64,000 bases of DNA from Arthrobacter sp. B3I4 (lineage in GTDB: Bacteria > Actinomycetota > Actinomycetes > Actinomycetales > Micrococcaceae), in NCBI RefSeq assembly GCF_030816855.1, contig NZ_JAUSYK010000001.1, forward strand, positions 1,736,001-1,800,000. Reading direction: 5' to 3'. The notes beneath the pieces were generated by a model that had not been told where the DNA came from, searched no databases, and saw only the letters and a program-made list of their open reading frames with translations. Below are positions 24,806 to 35,334 of the stretch, one piece after another. The translations under genes were made by a program, and so were the position numbers. Position 1 is the first letter of the stretch, and the number at the start of each line of letters is the position of its first letter.

Positions 24806-26554
24806 TTAGGCCTCGGTGCCGCGGGCCGGGGCGTTGCCCTGCGTTTCGCCGGCCACGACTTCGCCGTTGCGGCGGCGGGTGCGGGTGCGGCGGCGCGCGC
24901 GGGTTGCCCGGTCCACCTCGGCGGGAGCGCTGGCCGGGGCCGCAGCCTGGGTCGTCGCCTCGGCGGGGCCGGCCGCGGTCTCCTTCTCGGGCGAACGACG
25001 GCGGCGCTCACCCGAGCGCCCGCTGTCGCGGCTGCCCTCGCGGGAACCGGTCCGGCTGCCCTCGCGGGAACTGGTCCGGCTGCCCTCGCGGGAACCGCTG
25101 CGTGCACCGTCACGGCCGCCTTCACGGGAGCCGGTGCGTGCGCCGTCGCGGCCGCTGGGGCGGGCGTTCTTCTTGCCGGTCTCACCGAGGTCTTCGAGGA
25201 CCTCGGCGTTGACGCCGGCCAGCACGCGCTTGTCGCGGGGCAGGCGGCCTTTGGTGCCCTCAGGGATGTCGAGTTCCTCGAACAGGTGCGGCGAGGAGGA
25301 GTACGTCTCCACCGGCTCGGGCACGCTCAGGCCCAGGGCTTTGTTGATCAGGCCCCAGCGCGGCATGTCGTCCCAGTCCACGAAGGTCACGGCGGTGCCC
25401 TTGTTGCCTGCACGGCCGGTGCGGCCGACGCGGTGCAGGTAGATCTTCTCGTCCTCGACGCACTGGTAGTTGATCACGTGCGTGACGTCGTCGACGTCGA
25501 TGCCGCGGGCGGCGACGTCGGTGGCGACCAGCACATCCACTTTGTTGTTGCGGAAGGCGCGCAGGGCCTGCTCACGGGCGCCCTGGCCGAGATCACCGTG
25601 GATCGCGGCCGCCGCGAAGCCGCGGTCGACGAGCTCCTCGGCGACCTTGGCGGCGGTGCGCTTGGTCTTGGTGAAGATGATGGTGCGGCCGCGGCCGCGG
25701 GCCTGGAGGATACGGGCAACAACCTCGACCTTGTCCATGCTGTGCGCACGGTAGATCAGCTGGCGGATGTCGCGCTTGGTCAGGCCCTCATCCTCGGGGT
25801 CGGCTGCACGGATGTGGGTGGGCTGGGTCATGTAGCGGCGGGCCATCGCGACGACGGGGCCGGGCATGGTCGCGGAGAACAGCAGGGTCTGGCGGACCGC
25901 GGGGGTGCCGGCGATGAGGGTCTCCACGTCCGGCAGGAAGCCGAGGTCGAGCATCTCGTCGGCCTCGTCGAGGATGACCATTTTGACGTTCTTCAGGACA
26001 AGGTGCTTCTGCTTGTACAGGTCGATCAGGCGGCCGGGCGTGCCGACCACAACTTCGACGCCCTGCTGGAGCGCCTCGACCTGCGGCTCGTAGGCGCGGC
26101 CGCCGTAGATGGTGGTAATGCGGGCGTTGCGCTTGCGGGCAGCGTTCTGCAGGTCATTGGCGACCTGGACCGCCAGCTCACGGGTCGGCACGATCACGAG
26201 GGCCTGCGGCGCACCAGGCGCCGGCAGCTTGTCAAAGCCGGCGTCGTCACGTCCGATGACGCGCTGCAGGGCGGGAATGCCGAAGCCAAGGGTTTTGCCG
26301 GTGCCGGTCTTAGCCTGGCCGATGATGTCTTGGCCGGCGAGTGCGACGGGCAGCGTCATGGCCTGGATCGGGAAGGGGTGGGTGATGCCGGCGTCGGCGA
26401 GGGATTCAACAATGTCGGCGCGGACGTTGTAGTCGGCGAAGGTCTTTTCCGCGATTTCGTGCGGGGCTTCGGTCGAGATGATGGTCTCTTCCGGCTCGAG
26501 CGTTTCCGTGCCGGATTCGTCGGTCAGAAGCTGGTGCGTGTGCAATTCACTCAC
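24806..26554 (-). CDS. DEAD-box ATP-dependent RNA helicase with repetitive basic tail
   Basis: A 582-residue helicase. Motif I is AKTGTGKT at residues 81-88, then PTREL, VGTPGRL, the DEAD box near 196, SAT, and HRVGRTGRAG near 372. The core ends near 410. The C-terminal 130 residues are an Arg/Gly/Ser-rich tail with SREGSR and GSRE repeats and a final basic block (RRRTRTRRR), probably an RNA-binding region. It may remodel RNA in ribosome assembly or decay. GTG 26554 has AAGGAAA upstream. A leader of about 220 nt is predicted. In mycobacteria the similar gene (Rv3211, rhlE) lies near the moeZ/adnAB region. Confidence 0.93.
   Translation of the reverse strand: MSELHTHQLLTDESGTETLEPEETIISTEAPHEIAEKTFADYNVRADIVESLADAGITHPFPIQAMTLPVALAGQDIIGQAKTGTGKTLGFGIPALQRVIGRDDAGFDKLPAPGAPQALVIVPTRELAVQVANDLQNAARKRNARITTIYGGRAYEPQVEALQQGVEVVVGTPGRLIDLYKQKHLVLKNVKMVILDEADEMLDLGFLPDVETLIAGTPAVRQTLLFSATMPGPVVAMARRYMTQPTHIRAADPEDEGLTKRDIRQLIYRAHSMDKVEVVARILQARGRGRTIIFTKTKRTAAKVAEELVDRGFAAAAIHGDLGQGAREQALRAFRNNKVDVLVATDVAARGIDVDDVTHVINYQCVEDEKIYLHRVGRTGRAGNKGTAVTFVDWDDMPRWGLINKALGLSVPEPVETYSSSPHLFEELDIPEGTKGRLPRDKRVLAGVNAEVLEDLGETGKKNARPSGRDGARTGSREGGRDGARSGSREGSRTSSREGSRTGSREGSRDSGRSGERRRRSPEKETAAGPAEATTQAAAPASAPAEVDRATRARRRTRTRRRNGEVVAGETQGNAPARGTEA
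25029..25100 (-). repeat. 24-bp tandem repeat in the DEAD-box helicase tail
   Basis: Three adjacent 24-bp units (25029-25052, 25053-25076, 25077-25100) with very few differences, encoding tandem S/R-rich octapeptides; diverged copies continue to about 25150. Confidence 0.85.
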
Positions 26555-26783
26555 AGGGGAGTTTCCTTATTCATTTGGGTTGCGCTGCTTGCTCAACGGG
26601 GGCCGGCCGGGGGCCGTTCCGGAGCAGGCTCAGGGGCGCAAGCAGGTCCAGCGGAAGCCGATCGCGGGCTATCTGGTTGCTGGCACTGGGACCAGCGGGT
26701 GTGTCTCAAGATCGCGTAGGGGCGGGCTTGTTGAATTCGAAATACTTGGAAATCAACGACCGGGCATCCATTACTACCCTTCC
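26555..26783 (-). other. Predicted long 5' leader of the DEAD-box helicase gene
   Basis: This 318-bp gene-free stretch (to 26872) holds, on the minus strand, a TAGACT -10 candidate at 26784-26789 and then about 220 nt before the helicase GTG. The leader contains an 8-bp inverted repeat, CTGCTTGC (26585-26592) and GCAAGCAG (26638-26645), enclosing a GC-rich inner CCGGCCGG. Long structured leaders are common for cold-induced RNA helicases. The remaining 80 bp (26790-26872) hold no gene I can support; they lie between the promoter and the RNB gene stop. Confidence 0.5.
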
Positions 26784-26789
26784 AGTCTA
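26784..26789 (-). promoter_or_regulatory. Candidate -10 box for the DEAD-box helicase gene
   Basis: TAGACT on the minus strand, identical to the dapD box, located 230 bases upstream of the helicase start. No clear -35 box. Confidence 0.4.
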
Positions 26790-26872
26790 GCTGTTCGGCG
26801 TTCGGATCCTCGACCGGACGCGGCGGGCGGCGCGGCACCACCGCCGCCGGGCAGGGCGCCCGGCGACAAAAA

Positions 26873-28369
26873 TCAGCCGACCAGTTCGAGCCGCACCTCC
26901 CGCGCCGCGATGTCTGAGGACACCACCCGGACCCGGACCTGGGTGCCGGACTGCAGCTCGCCGGGGCAGCGGGCGGTGACGGCGGGCTCAGCAATCTGCA
27001 CGATCCCGGAAGGACCATTGCCGTTCCCCTTGCCGTTGCCGTTGCTGCTTCCCGTGCCGTTGGCCATGCCGTTTTTGGCGGGTTTGGAGCCGGAGATGAC
27101 GACGGCGTCGAACTCCTGCCCGATGTGGTTGCTCAGCAGCGCGGCCTCCACCGTGTCCAGGGACAGCCGCTCCAGCTTGGCGGCCAGTTGGTCCGAGGCC
27201 GCCATGATGGCCGGCAGCGACGGCAGCGCCTCCCGGGCCCACGCGGGAACCTCGGAGCCGTTGGAAAGGGCCTCGCAGATCACCAGGACGAAACGGTCGA
27301 TCAGGCGCCGCAGCGGGGCCGTCGAGTGGGCGTACGCCGCGCCGATGGCCGACTGGAGGGCATCCTCGGGGACGTCGCCGTCGAAGGGCGTGTAGCCGGC
27401 GCCGCGGAACAGCATGCCGGCCGAGTGCACGATCGCCAGCTGGCGCGGGTCCGTCGGGTCCAGGGTGCGAAGGTACTCCCCGTAACTGATCTGCCCGTCC
27501 CACGGCTTGCCCAGGGCGCCGGTCTGGCGCCGGAAGTGCCGCAGCGAGCTCTCGTCCGGGGCTGGCATGGTGCGCAGGATGCCGACCTTGCCTTCAAGCA
27601 TGAGGCCTGCGGCGGCCATGCCGGTCATCAGCGAGATCTGCGCGTTCCAGTCCTCCACTGGAAGCGGCGGGGCGGCGACGATCCGGTAGCCGCCGTCGGG
27701 GAGCTGCTCGATTTCCTGGTCCGGCATGTTCAGGCTCGCTCCGCCGCGCAGCCGCTCCAGTTCCACCCGCTTGCTGCCGACCTCCCGGAGCAGCTGAAGC
27801 AACGGGTCCGCGGTGCCGCCGTCGAGCTCGGCCTGAACCCCGGCGTAGCTCAGCTTGGCCCGGCTGCGGACCTGCGCTCGCCGCACCAGCACGGTGGTGA
27901 CCTCGGCGGCGCCGTCCAACTCAAACTCCCAGACGAACGCCGCGCAAAGCTGGCCTGCCAAGAGGCTGCCCGCCGCTTCACTGATCACCTCAGGGTGCAG
28001 CGGAATCCTGCCCTCCGGGGTGTAGAACGTCTGCCCGCGTCGGCGGGTCTCGGCGTCGAGGGCACTGCCGGGGGCCACGAAGGAGGGGACATCGGCGATG
28101 GCGTAGAAAACCTTATAGCCCTCGCCTGCGCGATCGATGAACAACGCCTGGTCCAGGTCCGTCGAGGACGCCGGGTCGATGGTCACAAAGTCCACATGCG
28201 TGAGGTCCAGTTCCGGCAGTTCGTGGCTGGCTACGGCAGCCTCGGCATCCCGGAGCACATCTTCCGGGAACGGTCCCGGCAGCTCCAGGGTGGTGCGCAA
28301 TGCATTGAGCGCCTGGGCAAGCTGGTTCTGTTGCTGGCGGACGCTTGGCGTCAGGCGATGATGAGACAC
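26873..28369 (-). CDS. RNase II/R-type (RNB) exoribonuclease
   Basis: A 498-residue RNB-domain protein, shorter than E. coli RNase II or R because it lacks the N-terminal cold-shock domains. The catalytic acidic cluster appears as DPASSTDLDQALFID near residue 66, with later RNB motifs YAIADVPSFV and HSTAPLRRLIDRFV (HxTSPLRRYxD-like). Near residues 435-455 there is a low-complexity Asn/Gly insert encoded by simple repeats, followed by a short OB-like C-terminus. It degrades RNA 3' to 5'. Start GTG 28369 is seven bases after TAACCT; the reading frame stays open upstream but would run through the promoter and into the thiE terminator region. Confidence 0.88.
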   Translation of the reverse strand: MSHHRLTPSVRQQQNQLAQALNALRTTLELPGPFPEDVLRDAEAAVASHELPELDLTHVDFVTIDPASSTDLDQALFIDRAGEGYKVFYAIADVPSFVAPGSALDAETRRRGQTFYTPEGRIPLHPEVISEAAGSLLAGQLCAAFVWEFELDGAAEVTTVLVRRAQVRSRAKLSYAGVQAELDGGTADPLLQLLREVGSKRVELERLRGGASLNMPDQEIEQLPDGGYRIVAAPPLPVEDWNAQISLMTGMAAAGLMLEGKVGILRTMPAPDESSLRHFRRQTGALGKPWDGQISYGEYLRTLDPTDPRQLAIVHSAGMLFRGAGYTPFDGDVPEDALQSAIGAAYAHSTAPLRRLIDRFVLVICEALSNGSEVPAWAREALPSLPAIMAASDQLAAKLERLSLDTVEAALLSNHIGQEFDAVVISGSKPAKNGMANGTGSSNGNGKGNGNGPSGIVQIAEPAVTARCPGELQSGTQVRVRVVSSDIAAREVRLELVG

Positions 28370-28376
28370 GAAAATC

Positions 28377-28382
28377 AGGTTA
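28377..28382 (-). promoter_or_regulatory. Predicted -10 box of leaderless RNB-gene promoter
   Basis: TAACCT on the minus strand, ending seven bases (GATTTTC) before GTG 28369. No Shine-Dalgarno. Confidence 0.5.
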
Positions 28383-28490
28383 GCCCGATTTCCGCCAATA
28401 GTCTTGAAACATCGGCCCGGGCGGCGGCGAGGGCCGGCGGGCCCGGTCACGGCCGCGCCGGGGGAGCGGGGCCGGCCGGAAGTGCTGCTG

Positions 28491-29243
28491 CTAGTTCCCG
28501 GGGTTTCCGACGGCGTTGGCAGCGCCGGACGCGGTGGCCGCAGCGGCAGTTGCGTCTGCCCCGGCGTCGAGTGCGGCGAGCAGCGCCCGCGCCGCGCCTT
28601 CCGGGTCAGCGGCCTCGGTGATGGCCCGGACCACCACGACGCGCCGGGCGCCCGCCTCGACCACCTGTTCCACGTTGGTGAGGTCAATGCCGCCGATCGC
28701 GAACCACGGCACCACCCCGGGAACCCGTCCGGCGTCGCCGCCCTCGGCCCGTGCGATCGCCTCCGCGGCGTAGCGCACCAGCTCCAGCCCGACGGCGGCC
28801 CGGCCCGGCTTCGTCGGGGTGGCCCACACCGGCCCCACGCAGAAGTAGTCGAGCCCGCGCCGGCCCGGTGCCGCGGCGATGGCGGCGTCAACCTGGTCCG
28901 GGCTGTGCGTGGACATGCCGATTACAGTGCCCTTGCCCAGGAAATCCCGGGCGGCGGCGAAGGGGATGTCCCGTTGTCCGACGTGGAACACCGGTGCGTG
29001 GGAGAGCGAAGCGATATCTGCACGGTCGTTGACCGCCCAGAGCCGGCCGTGCCGGGCCGCCGCCGCATGCAGCACCTTCAGCAGTTCAAGCTCCTCGGCG
29101 GCCTCCAGGGACTTGTCCCGCAACTGGATGATGTCAACGCCGCCGGCAAAAGCAGCATCGACGAAGTCTTCAAAGTCGCCGCGCTCCTTCCGGCCATCGG
29201 TGCACAGGTACAGGCGGGCGGTGGTGTGGAGGTCCTGGCTCAT
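28491..29243 (-). CDS. thiE: Thiamine-phosphate synthase
   Basis: A 250-residue TIM-barrel enzyme that couples hydroxymethylpyrimidine pyrophosphate with the thiazole phosphate. Motifs include [11 protein letters not shown] near residue 35-45, [11 protein letters not shown] near 70-80, [13 protein letters not shown] with the GQxD motif, and [15 protein letters not shown] near 130. The C-terminal 25 residues are Ala-rich and dispensable-looking. It is transcribed away from thiO, so it is outside the TPP riboswitch; its ATG is six bases after TACCCT. The same divergent thiE / thiO-thiS-thiG layout occurs in M. tuberculosis. Confidence 0.93.
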   Translation of the reverse strand: MSQDLHTTARLYLCTDGRKERGDFEDFVDAAFAGGVDIIQLRDKSLEAAEELELLKVLHAAAARHGRLWAVNDRADIASLSHAPVFHVGQRDIPFAAARDFLGKGTVIGMSTHSPDQVDAAIAAAPGRRGLDYFCVGPVWATPTKPGRAAVGLELVRYAAEAIARAEGGDAGRVPGVVPWFAIGGIDLTNVEQVVEAGARRVVVVRAITEAADPEGAARALLAALDAGADATAAAATASGAANAVGNPGN

Positions 29244-29249
29244 GGTCTA

Positions 29250-29255
29250 AGGGTA
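29250..29255 (-). promoter_or_regulatory. Predicted -10 box of leaderless thiE promoter
   Basis: TACCCT on the minus strand, six bases (TAGACC) before the thiE ATG. Confidence 0.55.
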
Positions 29256-29262
29256 GTTCCTC

Positions 29263-29268
29263 TACACT
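29263..29268 (+). promoter_or_regulatory. Predicted -10 box of the thiOSG operon
   Basis: TACACT. A start point six to seven bases downstream would fall near A 29275, just before the TPP aptamer. It sits only eight bases from the -10 box of divergent thiE. Confidence 0.55.
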
Positions 29269-29295
29269 GGGCGGATACTGCGGGAGCCCGCGCAG

Positions 29296-29373
29296 CCTTT
29301 CCACGGCGCCGGGCTGAGAGGGCATCAGAGCCGACCGCTTGACCTGATCCGGTTAGTACCGGCGTAGGGAAGG
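29296..29373 (+). ncRNA. TPP riboswitch (THI element)
   Basis: The conserved aptamer core is present: CTGAGAGGGC at 29314, TTGACCTGATCCGGTTAGTA and CCGGCGTAGGGAAGG at the 3' side. CCTTTCC (29296-29302) can pair with GGGAAGG (29367-29373) as P1, with one G-U pair. That 3' P1 strand contains the GGAAGG ribosome-binding site five bases before the thiO ATG, so TPP binding would probably hide it and block translation. No separate terminator hairpin is seen. Confidence 0.93.
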
Positions 29374-29378
29374 AAGCC

Positions 29379-31791
<2,413 letters not shown>

Positions 31792-31796
31792 ACGGT

Positions 31797-31828
31797 TCGA
31801 GGGCCGCCGCCTGGGAGCCGGCCCTCGA
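31797..31828 (+). terminator. Candidate terminator after thiG
   Basis: TCGAGGGCCG/CGGCCCTCGA stem (31797-31806 and 31819-31828) with a 12-base loop, six bases after the thiG stop. No U-tract. Confidence 0.5.
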
Positions 31829-31848
31829 CAATCCGGGGGCGGGACTCC

Positions 31849-31854
31849 TACCGT
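31849..31854 (+). promoter_or_regulatory. Predicted -10 box of leaderless promoter for a small charged protein
   Basis: TACCGT, six bases (GGAACC) before ATG 31861; no Shine-Dalgarno. Confidence 0.5.
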
Positions 31855-31860
31855 GGAACC

Positions 31861-32064
31861 ATGAGCGAGATCCCCGCGGGAGGCGGACCGGACCCCGACG
31901 CCGCCGACATCAAAGGTAAAGGCCAAGGCAAAGGCCTTGACGCCGATGCGTTCTCGCCGGTCATCGATCCTGATCTGGTCCCGGCGGAGACGCCAGCGGA
32001 TGACGAAGCGAAACGCGCCGCAGAGCCGAGTTCCCCTGACCTGGAGGACCGCCCCGGGGACTGA
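31861..32064 (+). CDS. Small highly charged protein, 67 residues
   Basis: I do not recognise a family. The product starts MSEIPAGGGPDPDAADIKGKG, has a short Lys/Gly run (KGKGQGKG), then a mainly acidic, Pro-rich remainder ending in EDRPGD. There is no hydrophobic core, membrane helix or cysteine, so it is probably intrinsically disordered. The predicted leaderless promoter and a hairpin that separates it from thiG support an independent gene; codon use matches neighbours. Confidence 0.6.
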   Translation: MSEIPAGGGPDPDAADIKGKGQGKGLDADAFSPVIDPDLVPAETPADDEAKRAAEPSSPDLEDRPGD

Positions 32065-32211
32065 CCAACGCCGGGCATTTATGCACTGTTGAAGAATTAG
32101 TCCAGTGTCTATTCTGTTGCCTACGACCGCGGTGACACGCGGCCGGCAGACCGCCGGCACGTCCCGGGAACCCTTCCCGCCCCGGAGGTCCGTCCCGTCG
32201 AGGAGGCGTCG

Positions 32212-32493
32212 ATGTCCAGTCCCGATGTTGCAACGCGGGGGCCGGCCAGGCCAGGTCCCTATGTGATTTCCGGAATCCTCTTGCTGGTCGCCATCGTGGT
32301 TCCGTTGTTTGTGCCCGCGTATTCGTTCGATGAACCGCGGCTGGCCGGTATCCCGTTCTTCTACTGGTACCAGATGGCCTGGATCCCTGTCACGGCAGCC
32401 CTGGTAGGGATCTCCTACTGGCTCGTCACGAAGGAGGACCGCCGCCGGCGCGACGCCGTCCGCGGCCTGGCCGGTGCGGGGGAGGGGCGATGA
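32212..32493 (+). CDS. DUF3311-like small membrane subunit of a sodium:solute symporter
   Basis: A 93-residue protein with two membrane helices (about 18-36 and 50-70) and the motif IPFFYWYQMAWIPVTAAL between them, which marks the DUF3311 family that accompanies SSS transporters. The tail is short and basic. GAGGAGG precedes the ATG. The stop overlaps the start of the symporter gene by four bases (ATGA). It is presumed to be an accessory subunit. Confidence 0.85.
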   Translation: MSSPDVATRGPARPGPYVISGILLLVAIVVPLFVPAYSFDEPRLAGIPFFYWYQMAWIPVTAALVGISYWLVTKEDRRRRDAVRGLAGAGEGR

Positions 32494-34184
32494 CCGCGGC
32501 CCTGGCGCCGCTGGCAACACCGGACCGTCCGGTCAACGGCGTCGCGCTCGCCATTGTGATCATCCTCTTCGTCCTGGTTGCGGTCCTTGGGTTCTTCGCC
32601 GCACGGTGGCGGCGGCACGAAACCACCGGGCTGCACAGCCTGGACGAATGGGGCCTCGGCGGCCGGGGCTTCGGGACCTGGGTAACCTGGTTCCTGCTCG
32701 GCGGGGACCTTTACACCGCCTACACGTTCGTGGCCGTTCCCGCGGCGATGTGGGCCACCGGAGCCGTGAGCGGGTTCTTCGCGGTGCCGTACACCATCGT
32801 GCTGTACCCCATCGTGTTCCTGCTGATGAGCCGGCTGTGGTCCGTCTCGCACCGGCACGGATTCGTCACGCCGGCGGACTTCATTGGCGGCCGCTACGGC
32901 AGCAGGGCACTGACCGTTGCGGTGGCCGTCACCGGCATCGTGGCAACGATGCCCTACATCGCCCTGCAACTGGTGGGCATCAAGGCGGTGCTCACGGTGC
33001 TCGGTTTAGGCAGCGCCGAGAACGTGCTGCTGACTGACCTTCCGCTGATCATCGCGTTCGTCGTGCTGGCCGCCTACACGTACACCTCGGGGTTGCGCGC
33101 TCCGGCCCTGATCGCCGTCGTCAAGGACCTGCTGATCTACCTGGCGGTGATCGTCGCGGTGATTTACCTGCCGATCAAGTTCGGCGGCTGGGGCCCCATT
33201 TTCGACTCCGCCCAGGCGAAGCTGGGGACGGTCAGCCCGGCGACGGGCAAACCGGCGGGCACGTTCATTCCGGGCGCCTCGAGCTATTCGGCCTACTGGA
33301 CCCTGGCTCTGGGCTCCGCCCTGGCTTTGTTCATGTACCCGCACTCGATCACAGGTGTCCTGGCGACGAAGAGCAGGAACACCATCCGCCGCAACGCTGC
33401 GGTGCTGCCCTTGTACTCCCTGATGCTGGGTTTCCTCGCGCTGCTGGGCTACGCGGCCATTTATGCCGGGACCAAGCCCATCGACCTGAACGGTGCCGTC
33501 AATCCTCAACTCGTGGTGCCGCAGCTGTTCCTGGATCAGTTCCCGGCCTGGTTCGCCGGCATCGCGCTCGCGGCCATCGCCATCGGGGCACTGGTCCCGG
33601 CCGCCATCATGTCCATTGCGGCGGCGAACCTCTTCACCCGGAACATTTACCGTGACCTGATCAGGCCGGATGCCACGCCCCGTCAGGAAGCGAACGTTTC
33701 CAAGATCGCGTCCCTGGTGGTGAAGTTCGGTGCGCTGATCTTCGTCATCGCCATGGACCAGTCGGCGGCGATCAACATGCAACTTCTGGGCGGGATCTGG
33801 ATCCTGCAGACCTTTCCGGCGATCGTGGCCGGACTCTACACCCGGTGGTTCCACCGTTGGGCGCTCTTCATCGGCTGGGCGGCCGGCATCGCGTACGGCA
33901 CCATCGCGGCCTACAACGTCGTCAACCCGGCCACGAAGGCCCATTTTGGCGGCTCGATCGCGGCTATTCCCGGCACCGACGTGCAGGTCTATATCGCGGT
34001 CGTCGCATTTGCTATCAACCTCATCGTCTCGGCGGGGCTGTCCGCGGTCTTCCGTGCGATGAAGGTCCCCGACGGCAAAGACATCACCCGCACGTCCGAC
34101 TACGGCGCCGACGAGAACGACCCCAAGGTGGCTCAGCTCCAGCGCGAGCATCCGCTCGTCGAACCGGGAGGTCCCACGTACTGA
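32490..34184 (+). CDS. Sodium:solute symporter (SSS family)
   Basis: A 564-residue transporter with about 13 membrane helices. SSS landmarks are GLGGRGFGTWVTWFLLGGDLYTAYTFVAVPA in the first helices, GFVTPADFIGGRYGSRAL, and GALVPAAIMSIAAANLFTRNIYR. The similarity to MctP-type monocarboxylate or acetate carriers is closest in my reading, but the substrate is inferred only. It is coupled to the DUF3311 protein. A -10-like TATTCT and flanking imperfect repeat AGAATTAG/CTATTCT at 32096-32119 may form its promoter/operator. Confidence 0.88.
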   Translation: MTAALAPLATPDRPVNGVALAIVIILFVLVAVLGFFAARWRRHETTGLHSLDEWGLGGRGFGTWVTWFLLGGDLYTAYTFVAVPAAMWATGAVSGFFAVPYTIVLYPIVFLLMSRLWSVSHRHGFVTPADFIGGRYGSRALTVAVAVTGIVATMPYIALQLVGIKAVLTVLGLGSAENVLLTDLPLIIAFVVLAAYTYTSGLRAPALIAVVKDLLIYLAVIVAVIYLPIKFGGWGPIFDSAQAKLGTVSPATGKPAGTFIPGASSYSAYWTLALGSALALFMYPHSITGVLATKSRNTIRRNAAVLPLYSLMLGFLALLGYAAIYAGTKPIDLNGAVNPQLVVPQLFLDQFPAWFAGIALAAIAIGALVPAAIMSIAAANLFTRNIYRDLIRPDATPRQEANVSKIASLVVKFGALIFVIAMDQSAAINMQLLGGIWILQTFPAIVAGLYTRWFHRWALFIGWAAGIAYGTIAAYNVVNPATKAHFGGSIAAIPGTDVQVYIAVVAFAINLIVSAGLSAVFRAMKVPDGKDITRTSDYGADENDPKVAQLQREHPLVEPGGPTY

Positions 34185-34242
34185 CGGCGGGGCAGTAGTG
34201 AAAACCCGCCGATAATGAAGCCCCGGCGCGCTGCAAGCGGGG

Positions 34243-34248
34243 TACTGT
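34243..34248 (+). promoter_or_regulatory. Predicted -10 box upstream of VOC gene
   Basis: TACTGT ending seven bases (GATCCGC) before ATG 34256. Confidence 0.45.
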
Positions 34249-34255
34249 GATCCGC

Positions 34256-34648
34256 ATGGAGATGCGCCTTGAGGTCGTACAGGTACCGGTCACGAATGTC
34301 GATGCGGCCAAATCGTTCTATACGGACCGGCTGGGGTTCGCCCTGGACCACGACGTCGAATACATCCCGGGCATGCGGGTTGTCCAGCTCACGCCGCCCG
34401 GGTCGGCCACCTCGATAGTCATCGGGACCGGAATGAACAGCATGTCCCCGGGAAGTCTGGAAGGCCTGCAACTCGTCGTCCCGGACATGGCGTCCACCCG
34501 TGCGGAGCTTCTGGAGCGCGGGGCGGAGATTAGCGAGGTCCAGGACATGGGCGGAATTGCGTTCGCCTATTTTAGTGACCCGGACGGAAACCGCTGGGTG
34601 ATCCAGGAGTCCACCCCGCCGGCGGTCAAGGACGCTTATCAGCGCTGA
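34256..34648 (+). CDS. VOC (glyoxalase/bleomycin-resistance-like) protein
   Basis: A 130-residue single-domain vicinal-oxygen-chelate protein. The opening MRLEVVQVPVTNVDAAKSFYTDRLGF and the closing FSDPDGNRWVIQE are classic for the fold; the acidic residue near the end is a metal-ligand candidate. ATG 34256 is preferred over GTG 34247, which lies inside the predicted promoter. Substrate unknown; members range from dioxygenases to resistance proteins. Confidence 0.85.
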   Translation: MEMRLEVVQVPVTNVDAAKSFYTDRLGFALDHDVEYIPGMRVVQLTPPGSATSIVIGTGMNSMSPGSLEGLQLVVPDMASTRAELLERGAEISEVQDMGGIAFAYFSDPDGNRWVIQESTPPAVKDAYQR

Positions 34649-34734
34649 CGGCCGGGGCTTGGGTAATGTGGTTAAAGCAGTGTGACCACCCGCCCGCCAG
34701 GGGGAGTGGCCACCGCTTAGGGCTTGAAAGACTG

Positions 34735-35037
34735 CTAGAGCCGCAGGATTGCCGTCATCCGGGCGGTGTCTTGCCGGGTCCGGGACCTGCCGAGGTAAAG
34801 CACAGCGCCGGCGGCTGCGGCCACGCCGAGCAGCAGGGGCAGCACCCACGGGATCCAAGTCAGGCCGGGCTGGTAGCCGAAGCCGGCCGCCATAAAGACG
34901 ATCCAGCTCAGCATCCCCACGCCCAGGGCAACCCCGGCGGGAACGGCCGTGCCGTACTTAGCGTGCCGCTTGTCATTGGCCCACACCACGAAACCCGCGG
35001 CGACGGTCAGCATGGCCACCACAATGAGGGACAGCAC
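34735..35037 (-). CDS. Small membrane protein, 100 residues
   Basis: Three predicted membrane helices (about 1-20, 34-54, 60-82) with a basic tail (GRSRTRQDTARM). No recognised family. GTG 35037 has TAGGAG five bases upstream and lies eight bases after the DUF3107 stop, so it is the third gene of a TetR-DUF3107-membrane protein operon. Confidence 0.7.
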   Translation of the reverse strand: MLSLIVVAMLTVAAGFVVWANDKRHAKYGTAVPAGVALGVGMLSWIVFMAAGFGYQPGLTWIPWVLPLLLGVAAAAGAVLYLGRSRTRQDTARMTAILRL

Positions 35038-35045
35038 CGGGGCTC

Positions 35046-35270
35046 CTAGAGGGCGCCGAAACCGACCCGGCGGACCTCTTCGGCGCCGATCTCCACGTAG
35101 CCCAGGACGTTCGCCGGAATGATGATCTGGCGGCCCTTCTCATCGGTCAGCCGGAGTTCGGTGCCCTTGGAGAGGGCTTCTCCCACAAGCTTCGCCACCG
35201 CGTCAGCGTCCTGGTTCGATTCCAGAGCGATCTCGCGCCCGATGTTCTGAATGCCGATCTTTACTTCCAC
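35046..35270 (-). CDS. DUF3107 family protein, 74 residues
   Basis: A compact protein opening MEVKIGIQNIGREIALES and closing GAEEVRRVGFGAL. This is the actinobacterial DUF3107 family; the M. tuberculosis member is Rv3208A (TB9.4), also next to a TetR gene and moeZ. Function unknown. GTG 35270 has GGAGG seven bases upstream. It lies 65 bp after the TetR gene. Confidence 0.88.
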   Translation of the reverse strand: MEVKIGIQNIGREIALESNQDADAVAKLVGEALSKGTELRLTDEKGRQIIIPANVLGYVEIGAEEVRRVGFGAL

Positions 35271-35334
35271 TGCAAGGCCTCCAAGCCAATCAACGTGTTC
35301 AAGTTTTTTCTACGAGGTGTTCTCTATTTGTACT

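Noticed and set aside
25015..25150. Possible CRISPR-like array
   Set aside because: The 24-bp units are contiguous without spacers, in frame, and encode the helicase tail.
25286..26719. A 477-codon plus-strand frame opposite the DEAD-box helicase
   Set aside because: Antisense shadow; the helicase motifs on the minus strand are unambiguous.
26873..28891. Longer version of the RNB protein starting upstream of 28369
   Set aside because: The extra 174 codons overlap thiE antisense and the predicted promoter; the GTG at 28369 gives the family N-terminus.
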